Assembly (NCBI GenBank): GCA_016285055.1
Contig: JAEEPZ010000002.1
Coordinates: 1-64,000 of the forward strand
Length of the DNA stretch: 64,000 nt
Origin: Prevotella sp.
GTDB taxonomy: Bacteria; Bacteroidota; Bacteroidia; Bacteroidales; Bacteroidaceae
Direction: 5' to 3'
Positions 26,201 to 33,237 of this stretch are shown here, piece by piece. The translations under genes were made by a program, and so were the position numbers. The notes under the pieces were generated by a model that worked only from the letters and a program-made list of their open reading frames with translations, did not search any database and had not been told where the DNA came from. Position 1 is the first letter of the stretch; each line of letters begins with the position of its first letter.

Positions 26201-27088
26201 TTAGACCTTTGAGAGTGTATTCATAAGAATAGCCTCTTCCTTCGTCAGGCACTTCTCCTCGGCATATTCCAGGAAGTCATTGAGGTTGTGCAGGTCGGTG
26301 CCAAGACAGGAATAGGCGTTTTGATGGAGGAGGCGGTGGGCCTTGCGGGCTGCAGCATCGCCGTAGGCGCCGGCCAGGGAGAGGATGTTCAGCTGCAGCT
26401 TCACGTCCATATCACGCAGGCGGCGGTAGTCGGCGTCTTCCATATACATATAGCGCTCCGGGTGGGCCAATAGTGGCGTGTAGCCCTTCTTGCGGATGCC
26501 CGCCAGGAGGTCGTAAAGACCCATGGGCGGATGGAAGTAGGAGGTCTCTACCAAGAGTGAAGAGTGAAGAGTGAAGAGTGAAGCGCTCGACCTTTGGTCG
26601 CTTGCTACCGAAGGGACGCAAGAATTTGCTTCCGCTTTCCCGCTTTGTACCTGATAGGGTAGGAGGTCATCGTTGGCCAGCCGCTGCATGAAGAGCGTGT
26701 CGAGCATGTGCTCCGCGGCCAGGTGAAGCGAGAGTTGAGTGTTGAGTGTTGAGAGTTGAGTGTTGAGTGTTGAGTGTTGAGTGTTGAGGGTTGAGTGTTG
26801 AGTGTTGAGAGTTGAGTGTTGAGTGTTGAGAGTTGAGAGTTGAGTGCTGAGCTCTGCAAAGCGCTGGCGCAGGTCGGCCGGCGTGTTGGGGATGTCCTCC
26901 ATGATGTGTGGCGTGAGCCAAATCTCACTCACTCCCAGCTCTGCCATCTTTTGCAAGGCTCGCAGCGCCTCGTCCATCGTCTGGATGCCGTCGTCCACGC
27001 CGGGCAGGATATGGCAGTGGCAGTCGGTCATGCCTTGCAGCAGTCCGCTCTCAAGGATGGAGTAGCGTTTTCTCTTGAAGAAAAACAT
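26201..27088 (-). CDS. CpsB/YwqE-type tyrosine-protein phosphatase (PHP fold) with repeat insertions
   Basis: A 295-aa PHP-domain phosphatase: DCHCHILPGVDDG at 22-34 (metal-binding H24, H26), TPH at 59-61, AAEH at 131-134, LAHPER at 214-219, GTDLHNL near the end. Family role: dephosphorylates the tyrosine tail of the Wzc kinase, controlling chain length and export. Its usual length is about 240-250 aa; here two insertions are seen. Residues 81-127 are STLNTQH-type repeats from a 7-nt DNA array, and residues about 155-186 hold a second 7-nt array and a dispersed element. Metal ligands look intact. It lies 2 nt from the wzc stop. Confidence 0.93.
   Translation of the reverse strand: MFFFKRKRYSILESGLLQGMTDCHCHILPGVDDGIQTMDEALRALQKMAELGVSEIWLTPHIMEDIPNTPADLRQRFAELSTQLSTLNTQHSTLNTQHSTLNTQHSTLNTQLSTLNTQLSLHLAAEHMLDTLFMQRLANDDLLPYQVQSGKAEANSCVPSVASDQRSSASLFTLHSSLLVETSYFHPPMGLYDLLAGIRKKGYTPLLAHPERYMYMEDADYRRLRDMDVKLQLNILSLAGAYGDAAARKAHRLLHQNAYSCLGTDLHNLNDFLEYAEEKCLTKEEAILMNTLSKV
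26554..26581. repeat. 7-nt tandem array inside the phosphatase gene (AGAGTGA x4)
   Basis: Four copies of AGAGTGA within the coding region (LFTLHSS peptide on the minus strand). A change of one copy shifts the frame of the downstream C-terminal metal-binding part. Confidence 0.85.
26583..26624. repeat. Dispersed ~42-bp element, copy in phosphatase gene
   Basis: Aligns with 40083-40124 without gaps, with six mismatches in 42. In both genes the minus strand is translated in the same frame, giving VPSVASDQRSSAS here and VPTAASDKKSSAS there. GCTTGCTACCGAA is also part of the palindrome at 54405-54436. Confidence 0.88.
26731..26850. repeat. 7-nt tandem array inside the phosphatase gene (about 16 x CACTCAA)
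   Basis: Read on the minus strand the array is about 16 full units of CNCTCAA (mostly CACTCAA, some CTCTCAA, one CCCTCAA). Three units make 21 nt, so each frame reads the heptapeptide STLNTQH or its variants, and all three frames stay open through the array. Confidence 0.93.
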
Positions 27089-27090
27089 GC

Positions 27091-29550
27091 TTACTTGCTG
27101 TAATAGCCGTATCCGTGTCTCTTGCCGTATCCGTATCGTCCGTACCCGTAGCCGTAGCGGTGATAACCGTAGTTGTGCTCGGCGTCGGTGGCGTTCAGCA
27201 AGATGGCCATGTTGTTATATTTCTTCTCCTCGTGGCTCTTTTCCAGTTCAGGCAACATGGCTCGCTCCAGCAGCCCGGCACGTACGATGAAGAGCGTGAC
27301 GTCGGCCTCACGGCTGATGATGGTGGCATCGGCCACAATCTCTACCGGCGGACAGTCGATGAAGATGTAGTCGTACTCCTGGCGCAGCTCGTCGAGCATG
27401 GGCTTCAGCTTTGGCGAGTAGAGCAACTCGGTGGGGTTGGGTGGTATCTTTCCCATCGGTAGGAAGTCTATGTGCTGTCCGTTGGCTGACGGCTGCAGGC
27501 TGTCGGACTCTGCCTCTTCCAAGGAACAGGTGATGATGAGGTCTTTATAGTCATCGGTCTGTCCGCCAAGGTAGTTGGTGAGTCCCTGCTTGGGTGACCC
27601 TACGAACTCTGACAGTGATCCGCGTCGCAGGTCGAGGTCGATGCAGATGACGCGGCTGTTGCGTATGCCGAAAGTGGCGCCGAGGTTGGCACAGATGAAT
27701 GTCTTGCCAGAGCCAGGGTTGAAGGACGTGAACATGATGATGTGTGCATTGCCAGTCGAGGGCTGCCCATTGGCCATGGATGTCTGCCCCTTGATCATGA
27801 AGTCCAGGTTGGTGCGCACCACGCGGAAAGCTTCGTTGATGATGTCGCGCTTGTGCTGCTGCACCACAATCCGGTAGCCGTGCTTGCTGCTCTCCTCTTT
27901 TTTCTTCGGTTTCCAAAGGGGCAATTCGCCGACGTAGGGCACTGAAAGATTCTCCAGGTCTTTTCTTCCACGCACCTTGCTGTTGCTGTTCTCGCGAATG
28001 ATGAAAAAGGCAGCTGGCAGAGCTAATGCCAGGCCGAAGGCTATCATCAGTATTTTGTTGCGCTGAGGCGATGTGGGCTGGCTGCTGCCCCACGGCTCGG
28101 CGATGATACGTGTGTTGTAGGCTGTGAATGCCTGGCTCAGCTCGTTCTCCTCTCGTTTCTGTAGGAGGAAGAGGTAGAGGCTTTCCTTCACTTTCTGCTG
28201 TCTCTCGATGGATAGCAGGTGGTTGGCCTGGGTAGGATTGGCTGAAAGCTTGTCAAGCGCCTGTGAGTGCATCATCTGCACCGTACTGAGCTGGGCGTTG
28301 AGTGTGGCCTGCGTGTTGTCGAGCGAGTTGACAATGGCCTGCTTGAGGTTGCCGAGGGCCACGTCGAGGTCGGTGACGAGTGGGTTCTGCTCGCTGCTGT
28401 TGGCCACAAGGTTGTTGCGCTGCAGCAGTTTCTCGTTGTAGGCAGCTATCTGAGCCTCCACGGCAGCGTTGCCAATGCCGGAACTGGCGGGAAGGAGCTG
28501 GTTGGCATGGCTGGGGTCAGTGACGTAGCTGCGCACATAGCGCACCATATACAGCTGGTTGCTGATGAGCTGTCGCTGCTGGTCGGCGGCGCTCTCCTGT
28601 CCCATGGCTTGTGCTGCAACAGCTTCTACGCTGGGCATGGCGTGTGAACTCTTGTATCCGGCAATGTCCTGATCCACATCGCCGAGCTCTTCCTCAATGA
28701 CGGCCAGTCGCTCCTTGATGAACTCATTGGTGGAGACACTGATTTGGTTGCGGTTCTGCACCCAGTTCTCGTTATATATGTTGACGATGGTCTTCAGGAT
28801 GTTGTCGGCGCGAGCTATGGAGTTGTCGGTGCACACGATGTCGATGATGTTTTTCGTCTCCGGCTTCAACTTTGCGGTTATCATGCTGCCATAATGCTGT
28901 GATGCCGACAGGAAACCAGCCCGTTTGACCAGTATCTCGTTGCGCATGTCCTTTTTGTGATAGAGCGATGGCTTCAGCGTCATCTTGCCAAAGGGCAGCG
29001 TGGCCTCACGGTTCATTCTGACGTCGTATATACCAGCTACGGGCTGTCCTCGCAGGATGATTTCTGAGATACTGGCCGTGCTGTCGCCTGTCAGCTTCAG
29101 CTTGAAGTCCATATTCACATCGTCGGCAAGGTCGGTGAACTCTATTTCTATGGGCAATGTCTCAGCATAAAGTGGATCGTCGCGGAAAAAGCCCGGACGG
29201 AAATAGCTGATGTCTAAGTGCAGGCGCTTCACCATCTCGTAGATTGCGGCAGGTGAGTGGATGGCCACAATCTCGTCTGAGATGTTTGAAGAGAGGTTGT
29301 TCACGCCGAGATCTTCGATCAGCTTGATGTCGTTCGACTTCTCGCCGCTGTTCTTCACCAGTATGGAAGTGGTGCGTGTGTAGGTGATGGGGGTTGACAG
29401 CAGGTAGAGGGTTGCAGATCCCATGAAGAGAATGATGGATAGCAGGAACCAGGGCCAGTGGCTCAGGCATACCATCAGCATGTCGCTGAGGTTGAGCGAG
29501 TCGCCGCTCGTTGTCCGCTGCCTGTTGATTGTTGTCTTTGTTGTGGCCAT
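27091..29550 (-). CDS. wzc: Wzc-like polysaccharide co-polymerase and BY-kinase
   Basis: An 819-aa fusion. N-terminal Wzz-type chain-length domain with a membrane helix at about 34-54, a long periplasmic coiled region, a second helix at about 500-517 (ILMIAFGLALALPAAFFII), then a cytoplasmic kinase. Kinase motifs: Walker A FNPGSGKTF (about 605-613), Walker A' VICIDLDLRRG (about 634-644), Walker B YDYIFIDCPP (about 722-731). The C-terminal tail (about 790-819) is a run of Tyr and Gly, the autophosphorylation cluster. Works with the Wza-like channel and the phosphatase to export and size the polysaccharide. In operon with both, downstream of a repeat array. Confidence 0.95.
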   Translation of the reverse strand: MATTKTTINRQRTTSGDSLNLSDMLMVCLSHWPWFLLSIILFMGSATLYLLSTPITYTRTTSILVKNSGEKSNDIKLIEDLGVNNLSSNISDEIVAIHSPAAIYEMVKRLHLDISYFRPGFFRDDPLYAETLPIEIEFTDLADDVNMDFKLKLTGDSTASISEIILRGQPVAGIYDVRMNREATLPFGKMTLKPSLYHKKDMRNEILVKRAGFLSASQHYGSMITAKLKPETKNIIDIVCTDNSIARADNILKTIVNIYNENWVQNRNQISVSTNEFIKERLAVIEEELGDVDQDIAGYKSSHAMPSVEAVAAQAMGQESAADQQRQLISNQLYMVRYVRSYVTDPSHANQLLPASSGIGNAAVEAQIAAYNEKLLQRNNLVANSSEQNPLVTDLDVALGNLKQAIVNSLDNTQATLNAQLSTVQMMHSQALDKLSANPTQANHLLSIERQQKVKESLYLFLLQKREENELSQAFTAYNTRIIAEPWGSSQPTSPQRNKILMIAFGLALALPAAFFIIRENSNSKVRGRKDLENLSVPYVGELPLWKPKKKEESSKHGYRIVVQQHKRDIINEAFRVVRTNLDFMIKGQTSMANGQPSTGNAHIIMFTSFNPGSGKTFICANLGATFGIRNSRVICIDLDLRRGSLSEFVGSPKQGLTNYLGGQTDDYKDLIITCSLEEAESDSLQPSANGQHIDFLPMGKIPPNPTELLYSPKLKPMLDELRQEYDYIFIDCPPVEIVADATIISREADVTLFIVRAGLLERAMLPELEKSHEEKKYNNMAILLNATDAEHNYGYHRYGYGYGRYGYGKRHGYGYYSK

Positions 29551-29570
29551 TTTATTAAAGTTAAAAAGAA

Positions 29571-29682
29571 GGAGATAAAGGAGTTTTCAGGAGGAGTTAA
29601 AGGAGTTTTCAGAAGGTGTTAAAGGAGTTAAAGGAGTTTTCAGGAGGAGTTAAAGGAGTTAAAGGAGTTAAAGGAGTTAAAG
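29571..29682. repeat. 9-nt tandem array (GGAGTTAAA) between wza and wzc
   Basis: Repeated GGAGTTAAA units interleaved with GGAGTTTTCA segments. On the minus strand it lies between the wza stop and the wzc start, in the mRNA (units read TTTAACTCC). The same word occurs at 33114-33160 and 34311-34343. No ORF is supported in this 196-bp gap. Confidence 0.85.
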
Positions 29683-29746
29683 ACAAATGACTCTCCATGA
29701 AAAACTTTGGACAAGCAAGACTTGCTTGCCCGTCCAGCTGAAAAAA

Positions 29747-30538
29747 CTATTTAAGGATGTTGTAAATGAGCAGTGCGGCCGACATGACGGTGGAGAACAT
29801 GCCAAACCAGAAGCTTGGCGTGTATGCGCTGGACCCCATGACGGTGCTGGCCCGTTTTGTCATGTCGTTGGGCTCCACATAGATGACGTCGTTCTGCCGG
29901 ATGTAGTAGACGGGCGACTGGTAGACGCTTTCAGCACTGGTCAGGTCTACACGGTAGGGCACCTGCTTGTCGCCTTCCTGCCGCATGACGAGGACGTTCT
30001 TGCGCAGACCGTTGATCTGAAGGTCGCTGGCCATGGCAATGGCCTCGAGCAGGGTGATGCGGTCTTTGCTGATCTGCTTGACGCCAGCACCGGCATTGCC
30101 GAGCACCGAGAACGACATGTCGTAGAAAGCCACCGTGACGATGGGGTCCTTACAGAGGTTTTGGGTGATGAGCTGCTCCTTGATGTGCTTGCTCAGCTCG
30201 TCGCGGGTCTTGCCTTGGGCTTTCACAGTGCCCAGCACCGGGAAGTCGATGTTTCCGAAGCCGTCAACGGTGTAGGGGGCGTAGTTCTGGCCGCCACTCA
30301 TCATGTTCTGTCCGCCGTTGCGTCCGGAAATGTTAAACAGATTCATCAGCTGCTCGTCGCGGCTGTGCACAAAGATGCTGAGTTTGTCGCCAGGAAGGAA
30401 ACGGATGTACCCGTCGCCTTGGGTGGTTATCGGCTCGTTGACTTCAACGTCTTGCAAATAGGTAATGTCCTGAGGAGTCTTGCAAGAGAACAGTGTCAGC
30501 GTCAGTGCTAAGGTTAACAAAAACAGGCTTTTTTTCAT
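29747..30538 (-). CDS. wza: Wza-like polysaccharide export lipoprotein (SLBB)
   Basis: From the Met at 30538 the protein is 263 aa and begins MKKSLFLLTLALTLTLFSCK, a lipoprotein signal with Cys19 at the cleavage site. A longer frame to 30733 would precede this signal with a non-signal leader, so I use 30538. Poly_export domain: YLQDVEVNEPITTQGDGYIR, FLPGDKLSIFVHSRDEQLM, IDFPVLGTVKAQGKTRDELS. SLBB-like part: RITLLEAIAMASDLQ, YIRQNDVIYVEP. The C-terminus is hydrophobic (FWFGMFSTVMSAALLIYNIL). Forms the outer-membrane export channel. It is the first gene of the polysaccharide operon, preceded by a long leader with a hairpin. Confidence 0.94.
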   Translation of the reverse strand: MKKSLFLLTLALTLTLFSCKTPQDITYLQDVEVNEPITTQGDGYIRFLPGDKLSIFVHSRDEQLMNLFNISGRNGGQNMMSGGQNYAPYTVDGFGNIDFPVLGTVKAQGKTRDELSKHIKEQLITQNLCKDPIVTVAFYDMSFSVLGNAGAGVKQISKDRITLLEAIAMASDLQINGLRKNVLVMRQEGDKQVPYRVDLTSAESVYQSPVYYIRQNDVIYVEPNDMTKRASTVMGSSAYTPSFWFGMFSTVMSAALLIYNILK

Positions 30539-30609
30539 AGTATTTCTTTTTATAATGGATGCAATATTTACCGACACCCCTTTTTCTGTTTTTTTCTTCG
30601 GGGGGAACG

Positions 30610-30629
30610 CATCGGGGACAAACCCGATG
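30610..30629 (-). promoter_or_regulatory. Hairpin in the wza leader
   Basis: CATCGGG (30610-30616) and CCCGATG (30623-30629) form a perfect 7-bp stem with a 6-nt loop. It lies about 70-90 nt upstream of the wza start codon, in the predicted 160-nt leader. A role in attenuation or translation is only a guess. Confidence 0.55.
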
Positions 30630-30699
30630 ACGGGAGGAACAGTCTCGCCTCGTCGAGTACGCACATTAGACAATGTGTTCGTATAGCTGAAAAGCAACT

Positions 30700-30734
30700 G
30701 CAAAGGTACGGTTTTTCTTTCATACATGAACAAA
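30700..30734 (-). promoter_or_regulatory. Promoter of the polysaccharide operon
   Basis: On the minus strand TACCTTTGC (30700-30708) matches the Bacteroidetes -7 element TAnnTTTG. A TTTG at 30731-30734 lies 22 nt upstream, close to the usual -33 spacing. The start of transcription should be near 30690, giving a leader of about 150 nt. Confidence 0.72.
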
Positions 30735-30810
30735 AAAAACGATATTTATCCCCTTACCCTTTGTTTTTTTGACCTGTTCAGCCATTGATGTGGAAAAAAC
30801 TGACAAAAAG

Positions 30811-30843
30811 TTTGGAAATATCGGGAAGTGTTTGTAATTTTGC
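30811..30843 (+). promoter_or_regulatory. Promoter of the DEAD-box helicase gene
   Basis: TTTG at 30811-30814, a 20-nt spacer and TAATTTTGC at 30835-30843: a very good match to the Bacteroidetes promoter. Since the ATG is at 30848, the predicted leader is only a few nt. Confidence 0.75.
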
Positions 30844-30847
30844 AACC

Positions 30848-32125
30848 ATGACATTTGAAGAGACTTATCTGAACGACAACATCCTCGATGCACTCTACGA
30901 CATGCACTTCGAGGAGATGACCCCTATACAGGAAAAATGCATCCCTCAGATTCTTGACGGCCGCGATGTGCTCGGCGTGGCGCAGACGGGTACGGGTAAG
31001 ACGGCGGCCTATCTGCTGCCCATCCTGTCGATGCTCGACGACGGCAACTATCCCGAGGATGCCATCAACTGTGTCGTCATGGCTCCCACACGCGAGCTGG
31101 CCCAGCAGATAGACCAGGCCATGGAGGGCTTTGCCTACTATATGCCCTACGTCAGCTCCATCGCCGTGTATGGCGGCAACGACGGCGGACGCTTCGACCA
31201 GGAGCTGAAGAGCCTGCGAGGCGGGGCGCCGGTGGTCATCGCTACGCCGGGCCGGCTGCTGAGCCACTTGAAGGTGGGCAACCTCAACCTCTCGAGAACC
31301 TCTTTCTTCGTGCTCGACGAAGCCGACCGTATGCTCGACATGGGCTTCATCGACGACATCATGCAGATAACGAAGCTCCTGCCGCAGGACTGCCAGAAGG
31401 TGATGTTCTCGGCCACCATGCCCTCGAAGGTCAGGGAGCTGGCAGTGTCGTTCCTCCACAATCCCGTAGAGGTGAAGCTGAAGGTGAGCCGCCCTGCCGA
31501 CAAGATTCGCCAGCAGGCCTACATCTGCTACGACCCTCAGAAGCTGACCATCATCGACCATCTGTTCCAGAGCGGCGACCTGCAGCGCGTCATCATTTTC
31601 TGTGGTAAGAAAGACCGTGTGAAGGACATCAATCGCCAGCTGTCGCGACTGAAAATCAACTGTGCCCCCATGCACAGCGACCTCACGCAAGCCGAGCGCG
31701 ACGACGTGATGTACCGCTTCAAGGCCGGCATGGTGGATGTCCTCGTGGCTACCGACATTGTGGCGCGTGGCATCGACATCGACGACATACGCATTGTCAT
31801 CAACTTCGACGTGCCCCACGATGCTGAGGACTATGTACACCGCATAGGCCGCACGGCACGTGCCGACCGCGACGGGCAGGCCATCACCTTCGTCAACGAC
31901 CGCGACGTGCAGCGCTTCAAGCAGATAGAGCGGTTCCTGGGCAAGGAAGTGGAGAAGCTGCCGCTGCCCGAGGGCTTGGGCGAAGGCCCCGACTACAGCG
32001 CAGCGGCGCCCGCCAAGTCATCGCACGGACGCCATCGTGGCGGTGGGCATAGGCACGGAGGCCATCATGGACGAGGCCGCAAGGACAAGGGAAAGGACGG
32101 AAAGAAAAAGTCCGACAGCCAGTAG
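30848..32125 (+). CDS. DEAD-box ATP-dependent RNA helicase (RhlE-like)
   Basis: A 425-aa helicase starting MTFEETYLNDNILDALYD; the frame extends 21 codons upstream, but these lie in the promoter, so I use the ATG at 30848. Motifs in order: Q motif MTPIQEKCIP, motif I AQTGTGKT, Ia PTRELAQQ, ATPGRL, II DEAD in FVLDEADRML, III SAT, IV-VI with VIIFCGKKDRV, VATDIVARGID and HRIGRTAR. The C-terminal tail is rich in Gly, His, Arg and Lys, typical of RNA-binding RhlE extensions. Role: RNA remodelling, probably in ribosome assembly or mRNA decay. It is divergent from the polysaccharide operon. Confidence 0.96.
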   Translation: MTFEETYLNDNILDALYDMHFEEMTPIQEKCIPQILDGRDVLGVAQTGTGKTAAYLLPILSMLDDGNYPEDAINCVVMAPTRELAQQIDQAMEGFAYYMPYVSSIAVYGGNDGGRFDQELKSLRGGAPVVIATPGRLLSHLKVGNLNLSRTSFFVLDEADRMLDMGFIDDIMQITKLLPQDCQKVMFSATMPSKVRELAVSFLHNPVEVKLKVSRPADKIRQQAYICYDPQKLTIIDHLFQSGDLQRVIIFCGKKDRVKDINRQLSRLKINCAPMHSDLTQAERDDVMYRFKAGMVDVLVATDIVARGIDIDDIRIVINFDVPHDAEDYVHRIGRTARADRDGQAITFVNDRDVQRFKQIERFLGKEVEKLPLPEGLGEGPDYSAAAPAKSSHGRHRGGGHRHGGHHGRGRKDKGKDGKKKSDSQ

Positions 32126-32193
32126 CCGCCAACGTTACCGCTGCTGAGAATGATGAAGTAGACTCGGTTATCAACTTTATATGTAGGAAGGAT

Positions 32194-33069
32194 ATGAAGA
32201 ACAAACTCATGACTCTGTTGATGCTGGTGGCCATGATGGCATTGGGGGCCTGCGAGAAGGCTGTGGTCGACGAACAGCCTGAAGAAGCGAAACCGGTCGA
32301 GGGCAACGTCATCATTCGCACCTCACTCTATAACATTGTGCCCTTCGAGACGCGTGCCGTGCAGCATGTGGCCGACTTCAGCAATATGTTGAAGTTTGTC
32401 TTCTATCAGAACGATGAGAAGGTGAAGGACTTGACCCAGAAGAAAGACGACGGCAACTATGGCGAGGTGGGCCTGACGCTGCAGCCCGGCACCTACCAGC
32501 TGCTGGTGCTGGCCCACAGCAGTACTGGCAATCCTACGCTGTCAGACCCTACGAGCATACAGTTCACCAATACGACGGGCTACTCCGACACATTCTATTA
32601 TTATGGTGACATCGTGGTGACAAAAGAGCAGCAGACGCATGACGTGCGCTTGCAGCGTGCCACCTCCATGGTGCGTGTCACCATTACTGACGACATACCC
32701 GCCGAGGTGAAAAGAATACGCCTCTACTATACAGGCGAATCGGGAGTCTTCAACGCCGTCACCGGCATGGGCGGCACGGTCAACTCCAAGCAGAGCGTCA
32801 CGTTCAGCGTGGAAGACAAAACAGCGCCCCTTGCCCTCAGTGCCTATACCTTCCTGCGCAATGAGACCGGCACGCTGAACATGACCATTACCGCTTATGA
32901 CGCAAATGATAATGTTAAAGTGGAGAAGGAGCTGAAAAATATTCCCATGAAAAACCGCATGGTGACAGAATATAGCGGCAATCTGTTTACTGCACAGAGC
33001 AATACTGCCACCAACTTCAATCTTACTGCCGAGACAGAGTGGGAAGTCTATCAGCAGCAAACATTCTGA
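32194..33069 (+). CDS. FimB/Mfa2-like fimbrillin-family lipoprotein
   Basis: A 291-aa protein with a lipoprotein signal MKNKLMTLLMLVAMMALGAC (Cys20). It continues with beta-rich segments such as GEVGLTLQPGTYQLLVLAHS, TKEQQTHDVRLQRATSMV and TISIT-like strands ending near ATNFNLTAETEWEVYQ. This layout resembles the FimB/Mfa2 fimbrillin anchor family of Bacteroidales, with paired transthyretin-like domains; I assign it with moderate confidence. It is 68 bp downstream of the helicase with no clear promoter. No partner fimbrial gene is in view. Confidence 0.7.
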   Translation: MKNKLMTLLMLVAMMALGACEKAVVDEQPEEAKPVEGNVIIRTSLYNIVPFETRAVQHVADFSNMLKFVFYQNDEKVKDLTQKKDDGNYGEVGLTLQPGTYQLLVLAHSSTGNPTLSDPTSIQFTNTTGYSDTFYYYGDIVVTKEQQTHDVRLQRATSMVRVTITDDIPAEVKRIRLYYTGESGVFNAVTGMGGTVNSKQSVTFSVEDKTAPLALSAYTFLRNETGTLNMTITAYDANDNVKVEKELKNIPMKNRMVTEYSGNLFTAQSNTATNFNLTAETEWEVYQQQTF

Positions 33070-33113
33070 ACGGCAGGCATCTTCAACCGACAAGAAATCA
33101 AACAATTCAACTT

Positions 33114-33160
33114 TCGCAAGTTTTGGAGTTAAAGGAGTTAAGGGAGTTAAAGGAGTTAAA
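33114..33160. repeat. 9-nt tandem array (GGAGTTAAA) after the lipoprotein gene
   Basis: TCGCAAGTTTTGGAGTTAAA followed by further GGAGTTAA/GGAGTTAAA units. The first 20 nt are identical to 34311-34330. Both copies sit just 3' of a plus-strand gene. Confidence 0.85.
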
Positions 33161-33237
33161 GACAATAGCTTTGCTATGGATTTCAACCCAGCGACAAAGG
33201 CGAATACGAAACTTGAATCAAACAAAAATAGCAACAG

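Noticed and set aside
26605..26928. Alternative minus-strand frames in the phosphatase gene
   Set aside because: They stay open only because the 7-nt array encodes the same peptide in all frames; conserved metal ligands lie in one frame.
29687..30511. 274-aa plus-strand ORF opposite wza
   Set aside because: It is the antisense of the Wza-like gene, with no domain or signal; GC-rich codon use creates long antisense frames throughout this part.
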